From assembly GCA_030669695.1 (NCBI GenBank), contig DAOVDC010000024.1, positions 1-8,727 of the forward strand: a stretch of 8,727 bases of DNA. Direction: 5' to 3'. Both the position numbers and the translations under genes were made by a program. The DNA is from Candidatus Bathyarchaeota archaeon (GTDB taxonomy: Archaea; Thermoproteota; Bathyarchaeia; Bathyarchaeales; Bathyarchaeaceae). The notes under the pieces were generated by a model, which was not told the origin of the DNA, searched no databases, and saw only the letters and a program-made list of their open reading frames with translations. This document shows, piece by piece, positions 1 to 5,345 of this stretch; position 1 is the first letter of the stretch; each line of letters opens with the position of its first letter.

Positions 1-1
1 T

Positions 2-1630
2 GGTCCGGGAACCAAGTTGTATCCAGAGTGGAACCCCGTCGAAGACAAGGTTACCTATATGAAAGACAACAACGGAGACGAAAAATACGAAATCTATCAA
101 GTGCCTGCAAAGGGAGGAGAAGTAGTTAATCTTACAAATAGGCCAGACATCTTGAAACAGGCGATGAGCTGGAGTCCTGACGGAAAGAAAATTGCAATTG
201 AAGGAAAATTTGATGGAAAATTCGCTCTTTGGATGCTAACGCTTGAAACGGGAGAATGCGAGAAGCTGGTGTATCATCCGCTTGGACGTTGGATGGATCC
301 TCGGTTCTCTCCAGACGGAAAATGGATTGCATTTGCGGGAAATCGTACCAAAAAACCAAGAAACCAAGACCTATACGTTATTCCTAGCACAGGCGGTGCA
401 GACGAAAAACTGGTCTCTCTCTCAGACGATTCAGAAGAGGCCATTACGTTCCGATGGTCTCCAGACTCAAACGGAATAGCCTTCGTTACCAACTTCTTCG
501 GGTCTGAAGACATTGGAATCGCATCGTTAGAGGATAAATTCATAACTTGGATAGCGAAGAACAGATGGGAAAAAAGTAGTCCAGTATTTTCTCCTGATGG
601 AAAACGCCTATCCTACACCGTCAACGCCAAAGGAAACTTTGACATATGCATCACCGAAATCTCAAGTATGAAAACTGAAAAGCTGGACTTGCCAAAAGGC
701 GTAAATTATAATCAAAGGTTCTCTCGTAACGGTGAAAACATAGTTTTTCTGCACTCTGGACCTAGATCGCCAGGTGATCTCTGGGAAATTTCGTTGGAAA
801 CGGGTGCGAAGAGACAATTAACTCACTCTCTGAGAGACGTTATTGATCCAAACTACTTGGTGGAATCAGAAGTTGTGACGTATCGCTCTTTTGACGGACT
901 TGAAATCTCTGCTTTTCTATATCTTCCGAAAGGAAGCAAGGGGCTCCTGCCTGCAATATTATGGATTCACGGAGGACCTACGGCGCAATGGGTGAACAGT
1001 TGGAAGCCAGGAGTTCAGTTCTTCGTCAGCTCGGGTTTCGCTGTTCTTGCACCAAACTACAGAGGAAGCACGGGATACGGCAAGAAATTCAGAGACCTTA
1101 ACTTGAAAGATTGGGGCGGAGGCGACCTAAAAGATGTGGTTGCGGGAGTAGAGTATCTAGAGAAACGCGGTATCTCTCACAGGTCAAACATCGGAATAAT
1201 GGGAACCAGTTATGGCGGATACACAACTTGGATGGCCCTAACAAAAGCTCCAGAGCATTTCAGCGCTGGAGTTCCTATATGTGGAATGACCAATCTTGTA
1301 ACGGACTTCAACACGACCCGAGAAGACCTCCGTCTCTATTCCATCCAACAACTCGGCCACCCAGACGAGAATCCTCAACTATACTACGACAGATCGCCAG
1401 TCAATTTCGCACAGAACATTCGTGCACCCGTGTTCATCATTCACGGTGCACGCGACCCTAATGTCACCATGGGAAACACTGACGAGATAGAACCACTTTT
1501 GAAAAAATACAACAAGCCCTACGAAAAGAAGGTTTATCCAGACGAAGGGCACGGGCTTATGAAGCTCAAAAACAGGATCGACGCGTTGAAATTGACGTTA
1601 GGCTTCTTCCAACGATACCTCCAACAATAG
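2..1630 (+). CDS. S9-family serine peptidase (acylaminoacyl-peptidase / prolyl oligopeptidase type), 5' truncated by window edge
   Basis: This is an alpha/beta-hydrolase peptidase that cleaves short peptides or N-acylated residues, probably in the cytosol because no signal peptide is visible (the true N-terminus is missing). Residues are counted from the TTG at base 17. The first half carries TolB/WD40-like propeller repeats, seen as W/F-S-P-D-G motifs near residues 52, 97, 147 and 191 with a weaker one near 238. The catalytic domain follows from about residue 290: oxyanion-hole motif HGGP at 318-321, nucleophile Ser398 in GTSYGGY, Asp480 in HGARDPN, and His512 in DEGHG. All three catalytic residues are present, so the enzyme looks active. 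The frame is open to the left edge, so the TTG at 17 is not a convincing start. Complete family members are usually around 600 residues, so I infer that only a few tens of residues are missing. Family assignment is strong; the substrate is not determined. Confidence 0.93.
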   Translation, partial: GPGTKLYPEWNPVEDKVTYMKDNNGDEKYEIYQVPAKGGEVVNLTNRPDILKQAMSWSPDGKKIAIEGKFDGKFALWMLTLETGECEKLVYHPLGRWMDPRFSPDGKWIAFAGNRTKKPRNQDLYVIPSTGGADEKLVSLSDDSEEAITFRWSPDSNGIAFVTNFFGSEDIGIASLEDKFITWIAKNRWEKSSPVFSPDGKRLSYTVNAKGNFDICITEISSMKTEKLDLPKGVNYNQRFSRNGENIVFLHSGPRSPGDLWEISLETGAKRQLTHSLRDVIDPNYLVESEVVTYRSFDGLEISAFLYLPKGSKGLLPAILWIHGGPTAQWVNSWKPGVQFFVSSGFAVLAPNYRGSTGYGKKFRDLNLKDWGGGDLKDVVAGVEYLEKRGISHRSNIGIMGTSYGGYTTWMALTKAPEHFSAGVPICGMTNLVTDFNTTREDLRLYSIQQLGHPDENPQLYYDRSPVNFAQNIRAPVFIIHGARDPNVTMGNTDEIEPLLKKYNKPYEKKVYPDEGHGLMKLKNRIDALKLTLGFFQRYLQQ

Positions 1631-1696
1631 CGAGAAAAACGCTTTGATTTCGTCACAAAAAACCTCAAGAAGTTTTGATGCTTGCAAAGGAACCGT

Positions 1697-1766
1697 AACA
1701 GTTTTTTGCGGTATTTGAACCCTCTTCAGCGAAAGTGTTCTTTCAACCTCTTATTTTGAATTTTCC
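1697..1766 (+). terminator. T-rich transcription terminator region after the S9 peptidase gene
   Basis: A run of six T at about 1701-1706 is followed by further T-rich stretches to 1766, starting about 70 bases after the peptidase stop codon. Archaeal transcription often ends at T-runs without a strong hairpin, and only a 4-base complement (ACCG/CGGT) flanks the first run. The assignment rests on base composition and position. Confidence 0.4.
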
Positions 1767-1782
1767 TCAAATAATACCCCAG

Positions 1783-1820
1783 TACAAAAACAAAAGATGG
1801 TTACCACGAGTTTATCCAAA
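1783..1820 (-). terminator. T-run terminator region downstream of tRNA-Ser
   Basis: On the minus strand, downstream of the CCA, there is a TTTT run at 1820-1817 and a stronger T-rich stretch, TCTTTTGTTTTTGT (1797-1784). This suits archaeal T-run termination. No strong hairpin precedes it. Confidence 0.45.
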
Positions 1821-1830
1821 ACTATGTTGT

Positions 1831-1948
1831 TGGCGCCGGGAATGGGATTCGAACCCATGCGGACCAACAGGTCCACGGGCTCTCAAGGCCCGCGCATTAT
1901 CCACTCTGCCCACGGGATGCAAGACTACACGCCTATCATTATCCCGGC
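1831..1948 (-). tRNA. tRNA-Ser(UGA), with encoded CCA and a 30-base intron between positions 8 and 9
   Basis: Read on the minus strand, the acceptor strand GCCGGGA (1948-1942) pairs perfectly with TCCCGGC (1841-1835). It is followed by discriminator G (1834) and encoded CCA (1833-1831). The T-arm is ATGGG-TTCGAAT-CCCAT. The anticodon arm is CGGGC-CTTGAGA-GCCCG, giving anticodon TGA, which reads UCA serine codons. The long variable arm GGACC-TGTT-GGTCC and discriminator G are typical of tRNA-Ser. The D-arm has a 3-bp stem GCA/TGC with A14 and G18G19. Without the intron the body is 85 bases: exon 1 is 1948-1941 and exon 2 is 1910-1834. Removing 1940-1911 restores T8 and G9. A reading as tRNA-Leu(GAG) was tested and fails because the anticodon stem would not pair. 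Confidence 0.9.
1911..1940 (-). other. Non-canonical tRNA intron (position 8/9) in a bulge-helix-bulge fold
   Basis: The 30-base insert interrupts tRNA-Ser between T8 and G9. A full archaeal splicing motif can be drawn. The central 4-bp helix is CGGG (exon 1) with CCCG (intron 3' end). The two 3-base bulges are ATA and TGG, cut as AT^A and TG^G. The inner helix is ATG/CAT, continued after a 2x2 mismatch by AGGC/GTCT around the loop GTGTA. The outer helix is TGC/GCA if the leader base at -1 is included. Cutting after the second base of each bulge gives a normal mature tRNA. The bulge-helix-bulge rule for the archaeal splicing endonuclease is established knowledge. The fold was drawn by hand, not computed. 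Confidence 0.82.
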
Positions 1949-1955
1949 ACAGCAG

Positions 1956-2001
1956 TCCCGGCCCACTAAACGAGCTTAACTAATCTGCGCCATCTTAAAA
2001 C
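1956..2001 (-). promoter_or_regulatory. tRNA-Ser upstream region: candidate TATA elements and a duplicate acceptor strand
   Basis: On the minus strand, GTTTTAAGAT (about 2001-1992) resembles an archaeal TATA element and would place transcription start near 1970, about 22 bases before the mature 5' end. A second candidate, TTAGTTAAG (1983-1975), would start transcription near 1952. An exact copy of the acceptor strand GCCGGGA lies at 1962-1956, 14 bases upstream of the true one. Whether it is transcribed depends on which TATA element is used. Confidence 0.4.
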
Positions 2002-2083
2002 GTTTGCTTGCAACACTAATCCAAACAATGCGTTGAAAACCGTTTCATGCGCACGCGAAGATTGGAGTTGGCCCCACGCTGAC

Positions 2084-2100
2084 TAAAATATTAATATTCT
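2084..2100 (+). promoter_or_regulatory. TATA promoter for the 85-residue protein gene
   Basis: The AT-rich block TAAAATATTAATATTCT lies about 27-30 bases before the GTG at 2121. That spacing puts the transcription start at or next to the start codon, so the mRNA would be leaderless. No Shine-Dalgarno-like sequence precedes the GTG, which fits. Confidence 0.55.
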
Positions 2101-2120
2101 TAGGACATATTTGTTACCCG

Positions 2121-2378
2121 GTGAACCGTTTGTCAGAGGAAAAATTTCCCGTCTCTGAAACCCTAAAGGTAATTGAAGGCCTAAACTTGTATAAGACAGA
2201 GAAATGGTGGTGTGCCGCAGTTCTCATGGAAGCTTTTGGAAAAAAACAAATAGGAGTGTATTTGTGGAATAAAAAGGCCGATCAATGGAAAAGAAGACAG
2301 AAATTTGTCATTCACAATAAAGATGAATGGGTGCGCATTAAGGAGAAAGTGGAGAAGCTAATTCCGAATTTGCAATAG
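2121..2378 (+). CDS. Small conserved-looking hypothetical protein, 85 residues, Trp/Lys rich
   Basis: I do not recognise this family. The protein begins at GTG 2121 and is probably leaderless, given the TATA block at 2084-2100. It is basic, with five tryptophans spread through the chain: a WW pair at residues 29-30 (KTEKWWCAAVLMEAF) and single ones in LWNKK, DQWKRR and DEWVR. The alternation of hydrophobic and charged residues (IGVYLWNKK, QKFVIHNKD, then a C-terminal helix-like segment EWVRIKEKVEKLIPNL) suggests a small beta-sheet followed by a helix. No signal peptide, membrane segment or cysteine-pair metal motif is visible. It stands alone between the tRNA gene and a T-rich terminator. The promoter, sensible composition and full-length frame make it likely real. 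Its function is unknown. Confidence 0.7.
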   Translation: MNRLSEEKFPVSETLKVIEGLNLYKTEKWWCAAVLMEAFGKKQIGVYLWNKKADQWKRRQKFVIHNKDEWVRIKEKVEKLIPNLQ

Positions 2379-2379
2379 G

Positions 2380-2403
2380 CTTTTGTCGAGTTTTGCATTT
2401 TTG
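2380..2403 (+). terminator. T-rich terminator after the 85-residue protein gene
   Basis: Three T-runs (TTTT, TTTT, TTTTT) occur within 25 bases directly after the stop codon at 2376-2378. This is a common archaeal termination signal. A hairpin at 2408-2424 follows rather than precedes the T-runs, so it is unlikely to be part of a bacterial-type terminator. Confidence 0.5.
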
Positions 2404-2407
2404 CGTG

Positions 2408-2424
2408 CGCGAAAGAGTTTCGCG
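2408..2424. repeat. Perfect inverted repeat (7-bp stem, 3-base loop)
   Basis: CGCGAAA and TTTCGCG flank the loop GAG. The repeat sits in the 209-base gene-free stretch 2379-2587, past the T-runs that end the upstream gene and about 160 bases before the CdvA-like start. It could be a DNA operator, a 3'-end RNA stem or chance. Apart from T-runs, this stem and the promoter at 2535-2543, I see nothing else in that stretch. Confidence 0.55.
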
Positions 2425-2534
2425 TGTCAACGATCAAGGCTATATTTGCGTTGCTAATCCTTGTGCATTTAAACTATTTTGTGAAGAAAAACGAGAAATA
2501 AGCTGATTTTGGCAGTTAGCGCTATATCTGCATG

Positions 2535-2580
2535 TTAATAAAAGTTATTTCGTTCTTTTATGCTAGCATTCGGCAGGGTG
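2535..2580 (+). promoter_or_regulatory. Promoter and Shine-Dalgarno for the CdvA-like gene
   Basis: TTAATAAAA (2535-2543) is a TATA candidate that predicts transcription start near 2566, giving a leader of about 20 bases. GGTG (2577-2580), complementary to the archaeal 16S 3' end, lies 7 bases before TTG 2588. This is the main support for that unusual start codon. Confidence 0.45.
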
Positions 2581-2587
2581 TATAAAT

Positions 2588-3445
2588 TTGATTTCATGGG
2601 AGTATTCCTTTGAGAAAATAAGCAAGGATTTGGAATTAGCGAAGAAAAAGAAACAGGCCCTCGACGATCTGTTTAATACAGGCAAAATCTCGCAGTTTAC
2701 ATATGACTCCTTTAACAAGGGGCTCACGGACACCATCGCAGAGATTGAAACTCATCGGAAAGCCTTGGCTGAAAAGATGACCTCCAAAATCACTGAACTT
2801 GAACAACAGGTCAACACGTTAGAGATGTTTCTCGCAAACGCAGAGATACTTTACGCCGCTGGGGAAATCGATGATGAACTACACACGCGTGAGAGCAATG
2901 CCTTCACTCAAGGACTCGAAGCCACCAAGCAAGAATTAGAGGTCATAAAAGAGGTTGTCACTAATCTCATGCCGGAAAAAATGGAGCTCGCACTTCCACC
3001 CGCACCAGGAGAAATCGTAGAAGCACCGTCGGCAGAAGAGGTTCTTGAAGAAGTGCCTGAAATACCTACAGAAGTGCCGATCGAAGCACAAGTGGAAGTA
3101 GAAACCGAAAACATTTCTGAAGAAACGGAAATTGAGCAACCAATGGAATTACAAGCAGAAGAAGCACCTACAGAAGAGGCATTAACTGAAGAGACACCTA
3201 CTGAAGGGTTCGAAAGGATCGAAGAGAACGCACCTGAAACGCCAACAGAAGAACAGTCCTCATCATCCGAGGAAGTTGATGAAGAACCTGTAGTTTCCCC
3301 AGAAGTTGCCACCGAAACAATTGTAGAAGAGACTCCAATCGAAGGAGAAACTGAAGTGGAAGTTGAAGCAGAGGCAGAGGATACCTCTTCTTTTCAAGGA
3401 GAAGAAGAGGAAGCGGCAGCTGAAGAGCAAGAGGAAGAAGAATAG
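2588..3445 (+). CDS. CdvA-like coiled-coil protein with long acidic C-terminal tail, 285 residues
   Basis: The protein begins at TTG 2588, supported by GGTG 7 bases upstream. Residues 3-130 are charged and helical, with heptad-like leucine/isoleucine spacing (SFEKISKDLELAKKKKQALDD; KITELEQQVNTLEMFLANAEILYAAGEI). This resembles the helical region of archaeal CdvA, the membrane-linked partner of ESCRT-III in TACK cell division. The N-terminal PRC-barrel of classical CdvA is absent, so 'CdvA-like' is the safest name. A proline motif LPPAPGEI follows at about 136-143, and residues 145-285 are an extremely acidic Glu/Pro/Thr tail with imperfect PTEE repeats, probably disordered. No membrane segment is seen. 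No cdvB or cdvC gene is in the window. Function in division or membrane remodelling is inferred from resemblance only. Another acidic coiled-coil protein remains possible. Confidence 0.62.
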   Translation: MISWEYSFEKISKDLELAKKKKQALDDLFNTGKISQFTYDSFNKGLTDTIAEIETHRKALAEKMTSKITELEQQVNTLEMFLANAEILYAAGEIDDELHTRESNAFTQGLEATKQELEVIKEVVTNLMPEKMELALPPAPGEIVEAPSAEEVLEEVPEIPTEVPIEAQVEVETENISEETEIEQPMELQAEEAPTEEALTEETPTEGFERIEENAPETPTEEQSSSSEEVDEEPVVSPEVATETIVEETPIEGETEVEVEAEAEDTSSFQGEEEEAAAEEQEEEE

Positions 3446-3469
3446 GTATCAAAAGCCTTCCCACGAATT

Positions 3470-3532
3470 TCTTCTTTTTTTGTTTCATCAATCTGCACTA
3501 GCGCAGCTTTTTTTGTAGTTCTTTTCATTTTT
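3470..3532 (+). terminator. Double T-run terminator between the CdvA-like and deacetylase genes
   Basis: Seven T at 3475-3481 and seven T at 3508-3514 lie 30 and 63 bases after the stop codon. A short stem CTGC/GCAG (3493-3496 with 3503-3506) precedes the second run by one base, which looks like a weak intrinsic terminator. This separates two codirectional genes into independent transcripts. Confidence 0.55.
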
Positions 3533-3542
3533 ATGATGAGAA

Positions 3543-3552
3543 CGAACGTTCG
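3543..3552. promoter_or_regulatory. Perfect 10-bp palindrome CGAACGTTCG, candidate operator
   Basis: The palindrome ends 11 bases upstream of the TATA-like CTTATAAG (3564-3571) of the deacetylase gene. That is a usual place for an archaeal activator or the BRE-proximal site of a repressor. A nine-base part, GAACGTTCG, also occurs inside the deacetylase gene near 3973, so chance occurrence is possible. Confidence 0.35.
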
Positions 3553-3563
3553 AGCTTTAAGAA

Positions 3564-3628
3564 CTTATAAGCTTTTACTGAACAAGAGTGCTCTATGTGA
3601 ACGTTTTTGATCAACGAGCTTGGAGAGG
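3564..3628 (+). promoter_or_regulatory. TATA promoter and Shine-Dalgarno for the deacetylase gene
   Basis: CTTATAAG (3564-3571) predicts transcription start near 3595. GGAGAGG (3622-3628) lies 6 bases before TTG 3635 and decides the start. The upstream TTG at 3620 overlaps the Shine-Dalgarno itself and is unlikely. AGCTTTAAG and CTTATAAGCT form an imperfect inverted repeat over the TATA element (3553-3573). Confidence 0.55.
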
Positions 3629-3634
3629 ACCCGT

Positions 3635-4702
3635 TTGAAAGTGGGTATAGCCTATCACGAAAAATATTGCCAGTACGATTTAGGACCAGACCACCCTTTT
3701 AGAGGCGATCGATTTGTCAACACCATGCGCCTTTTTGAAGAGCAAGGACTGTTTCGTTTACCTAATGTAACCATGCTAGAACCCAAGCCGGTCACTAAAC
3801 AAGACTTGCTCAAAGTTCACGATAAAGACTACGTAGACCTAATCTTCCGTTTGGCGGAAAAAAGCAAACCATACGATATGGAAACGCCGGTCTCCCCACA
3901 GATACTTGAGGCTGTTCGGCTGATAATAGGTGGAGCTCTAGAGGCGGGGAAAGCGGTTTATGAGGGAAAAGTTGAACGTTCGGTGGCATTAGGTTGTGGT
4001 TATCACCACGCTGGCAGAAATTATGGCGGAGGCTTCTGCTTGTTCAACGACATAGCCGTTCTGGTGGAACATCTCCGTGAAAAGTATGGGCTTAAACGCG
4101 CGTTGATCATAGATTACGATGTGCATTTCGGGAACGGAACCAGTGACATCTACTATTCAGATTCAAGTGTCCTTTACATTTCGTTACATCAGGATCCGAG
4201 AACTATTTACCCAGGCACCGGATTCGTCGAACAAGTCGGAAAGGGCGAAGGAGAGGGATACAACGTCAATGTGCCCTTGCCGCCTGGAACAGGTGACCAA
4301 ACATACCTCTACGCGTTGAAAGAGATTTTTGTTCCTCTTGCAGAAGAGTTCAAGCCAGATCTTATCGTAGCCAATGGAGGAAGCGACCCTCATTTTGCCG
4401 ACACGCTTGGAAGCCTTAGACTCACGGTGAACGGTTTCTTCAACCTATCCCAGATCATAGCTCAAGTAGCAGAAAAAGTGTGCCAAAACAAACTCGTCCT
4501 CATGCCTGGCAGCGGATACAACCCAATGGTTCTGCCGCAATGTTGGTACGCTCTCACGGCAGGAGTAGTCGGCTTAGAAACCATTAATGTAAGCGATTTT
4601 TACACTCCGCCGGTTGAGTCCGACTTGGCTCGTAAAACAGTCAGAAACATGCTTGCAAACCTAAAGCGGATTCTACAGAAATATTGGAGTTCTTTAAAAT
4701 AA
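3635..4702 (+). CDS. Histone deacetylase family (AcuC/HDAC-fold) zinc hydrolase, 355 residues
   Basis: This is a zinc-dependent amidohydrolase that removes acetyl groups from lysines or small acetylated amines such as polyamines. The natural substrate cannot be told from sequence. Counting from TTG 3635, which has a good Shine-Dalgarno, the active-site pair is His124-His125 in GYHHAG, followed by GGGFCLFNDIAV. The expected zinc ligands are Asp162 and His164 in DYDVHFGNGT and Asp251 in GGSDPHFADTLG. The transition-state tyrosine is Tyr295 in GSGYNP. All key residues are present. One deviation is that the usual HH of the DVHHGNG motif is HF here; the replaced residue is not a ligand in characterised HDACs. 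Length is normal for the family. The gene is monocistronic, with its own promoter and a terminator upstream. In archaea such enzymes have been proposed to act on acetylated chromatin proteins, but nothing here proves it. Confidence 0.93.
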   Translation: MKVGIAYHEKYCQYDLGPDHPFRGDRFVNTMRLFEEQGLFRLPNVTMLEPKPVTKQDLLKVHDKDYVDLIFRLAEKSKPYDMETPVSPQILEAVRLIIGGALEAGKAVYEGKVERSVALGCGYHHAGRNYGGGFCLFNDIAVLVEHLREKYGLKRALIIDYDVHFGNGTSDIYYSDSSVLYISLHQDPRTIYPGTGFVEQVGKGEGEGYNVNVPLPPGTGDQTYLYALKEIFVPLAEEFKPDLIVANGGSDPHFADTLGSLRLTVNGFFNLSQIIAQVAEKVCQNKLVLMPGSGYNPMVLPQCWYALTAGVVGLETINVSDFYTPPVESDLARKTVRNMLANLKRILQKYWSSLK

Positions 4703-4749
4703 AGAGAAACCAAAAACCCTCAAAGATGATTGGAAGTGCTTCAAGCGAT

Positions 4750-4764
4750 AACTAAATAAAAAAC
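4750..4764 (-). terminator. T-run terminator of the YbjQ-family gene
   Basis: On the minus strand, a run of six T followed by ATTTAGTT lies about 20 bases after the stop codon of the YbjQ gene, in the 79-base gap between two converging genes. No comparable T-run is seen for the plus-strand deacetylase gene before the YbjQ coding region. Confidence 0.5.
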
Positions 4765-4781
4765 GGATGGAATTTGAAGGC

Positions 4782-5138
4782 TCACTCTGTTTTCTTTGCG
4801 GATTTAACTATCACCGCGGGTCCCCACGCAGCGAACACCGTTGCCGAGCCCTGTAGAATGTCGCTTGTTTCAAAGTCTGCTCCGACAATTGCGTTGGCGC
4901 CCATTTTGGTGGCGTTATCAATTAATCTCTCTAGAGATTCTTTCCGCGCTTTTTCGCACTCCGAAGTGTACGAGGTTACTTCGCCGCCGAAAACACCTTC
5001 TATTCCAGCTATGATTTTTCCTCCAACACCCCTTGTCCTCACGGTCATCCCGTGAACTGTACCTAAGACTTTCGTAATCTCGTAGCCGGGCATTGTTGGG
5101 GTAGTGACAACAATTAAAGAGGTTTCTTTTCCACTCAA
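4782..5138 (-). CDS. YbjQ/UPF0145 family protein (putative heavy-metal-binding domain), 118 residues
   Basis: A small cytosolic protein spanning the whole YbjQ-like domain (Pfam 'putative heavy-metal-binding domain'). Diagnostic segments are the N-terminal VTTPTMPGYEITKVLGTVHG, the central RTRGVGGKIIAGIEGVFGGEV, the helix SECEKARKESLERLIDNATKMGANAIVGADFET and the C-terminal AWGPAVIV strand. Known structures of the family form ring-shaped oligomers, but the biochemical role is not established, and the metal-binding label is historical. Only one cysteine is present, so classical Cys-based metal binding is not evident. The start is TTG 5138, because an in-frame stop lies two codons upstream; GGGATG sits about 6 bases before it. 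The ATG at 5145 is in another frame. The gene has its own promoter. Confidence 0.9.
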   Translation of the reverse strand: MSGKETSLIVVTTPTMPGYEITKVLGTVHGMTVRTRGVGGKIIAGIEGVFGGEVTSYTSECEKARKESLERLIDNATKMGANAIVGADFETSDILQGSATVFAAWGPAVIVKSAKKTE

Positions 5139-5144
5139 ACTTCA

Positions 5145-5182
5145 TCCCTATACCCCGTTCATCTACACTTTGATATTAAACT
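5145..5182 (-). promoter_or_regulatory. TATA promoter and Shine-Dalgarno of the YbjQ gene
   Basis: Minus-strand AGTTTAATATCA (5182-5171) is a TATA candidate. It predicts transcription start near 5149 and a leader of about 10 bases. GGGATG (5150-5145) is a plausible ribosome-binding site 6 bases before TTG 5138. Confidence 0.5.
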
Positions 5183-5300
5183 TTGGTGTCTATAGGAGAT
5201 CTGTATAATTAGACCAAATTCACATTGTGCAATTGTTTAGGTAGGTGCGGAAGAATTGCAAGGTGAAGAAAGCGCGTCTGAAAGAAGAAGAGAATATGAA

Positions 5301-5330
5301 AGCGCACGCGCAAGAAAAATGGGGTTTGCG
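5301..5330 (-). terminator. Possible T-run terminator after the methyltransferase gene
   Basis: On the minus strand CCCCATTTTTCTTGC lies about 25 bases past the stop codon at 5346, followed by pyrimidine-rich sequence. The rest of the 207-base gap 5139-5345 holds the YbjQ promoter and a spaced GCAATT/AATTGC repeat, with no convincing gene. Confidence 0.35.
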
Positions 5331-5345
5331 GAAGATATCACATGA

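Noticed and set aside
1831..1948. tRNA-Leu(GAG) reading of the type II tRNA
   Set aside because: Shifting the loop to give GAG breaks the anticodon stem. The CGGGC/GCCCG stem with a seven-base loop gives UGA, and discriminator G fits serine.
1735..1983. Plus-strand open frames of 60-82 residues
   Set aside because: They run antisense through the tRNA-Ser gene, and the tRNA structure fully explains the sequence.
2908..3312. Long minus-strand open frame rich in Ser/Thr/Gly
   Set aside because: It is the antisense image of the acidic Glu-rich tail of the CdvA-like gene (GAA/GAG codons read as Ser/Phe codons), with no promoter and no start signal.
3533..3581. C/D-box-like small RNA: ATGATGA (3533-3539) and CTGA (3578-3581) about 40 bases apart
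   Set aside because: The deacetylase TATA box lies inside it, no internal D'/C' pair is visible, and there is no terminal stem, so the motif match is probably chance.
3620..3634. Upstream TTG start for the deacetylase at 3620
   Set aside because: The TTG overlaps the GGAGAGG ribosome-binding site that serves TTG 3635, and the extra residues are not typical of the family N-terminus.
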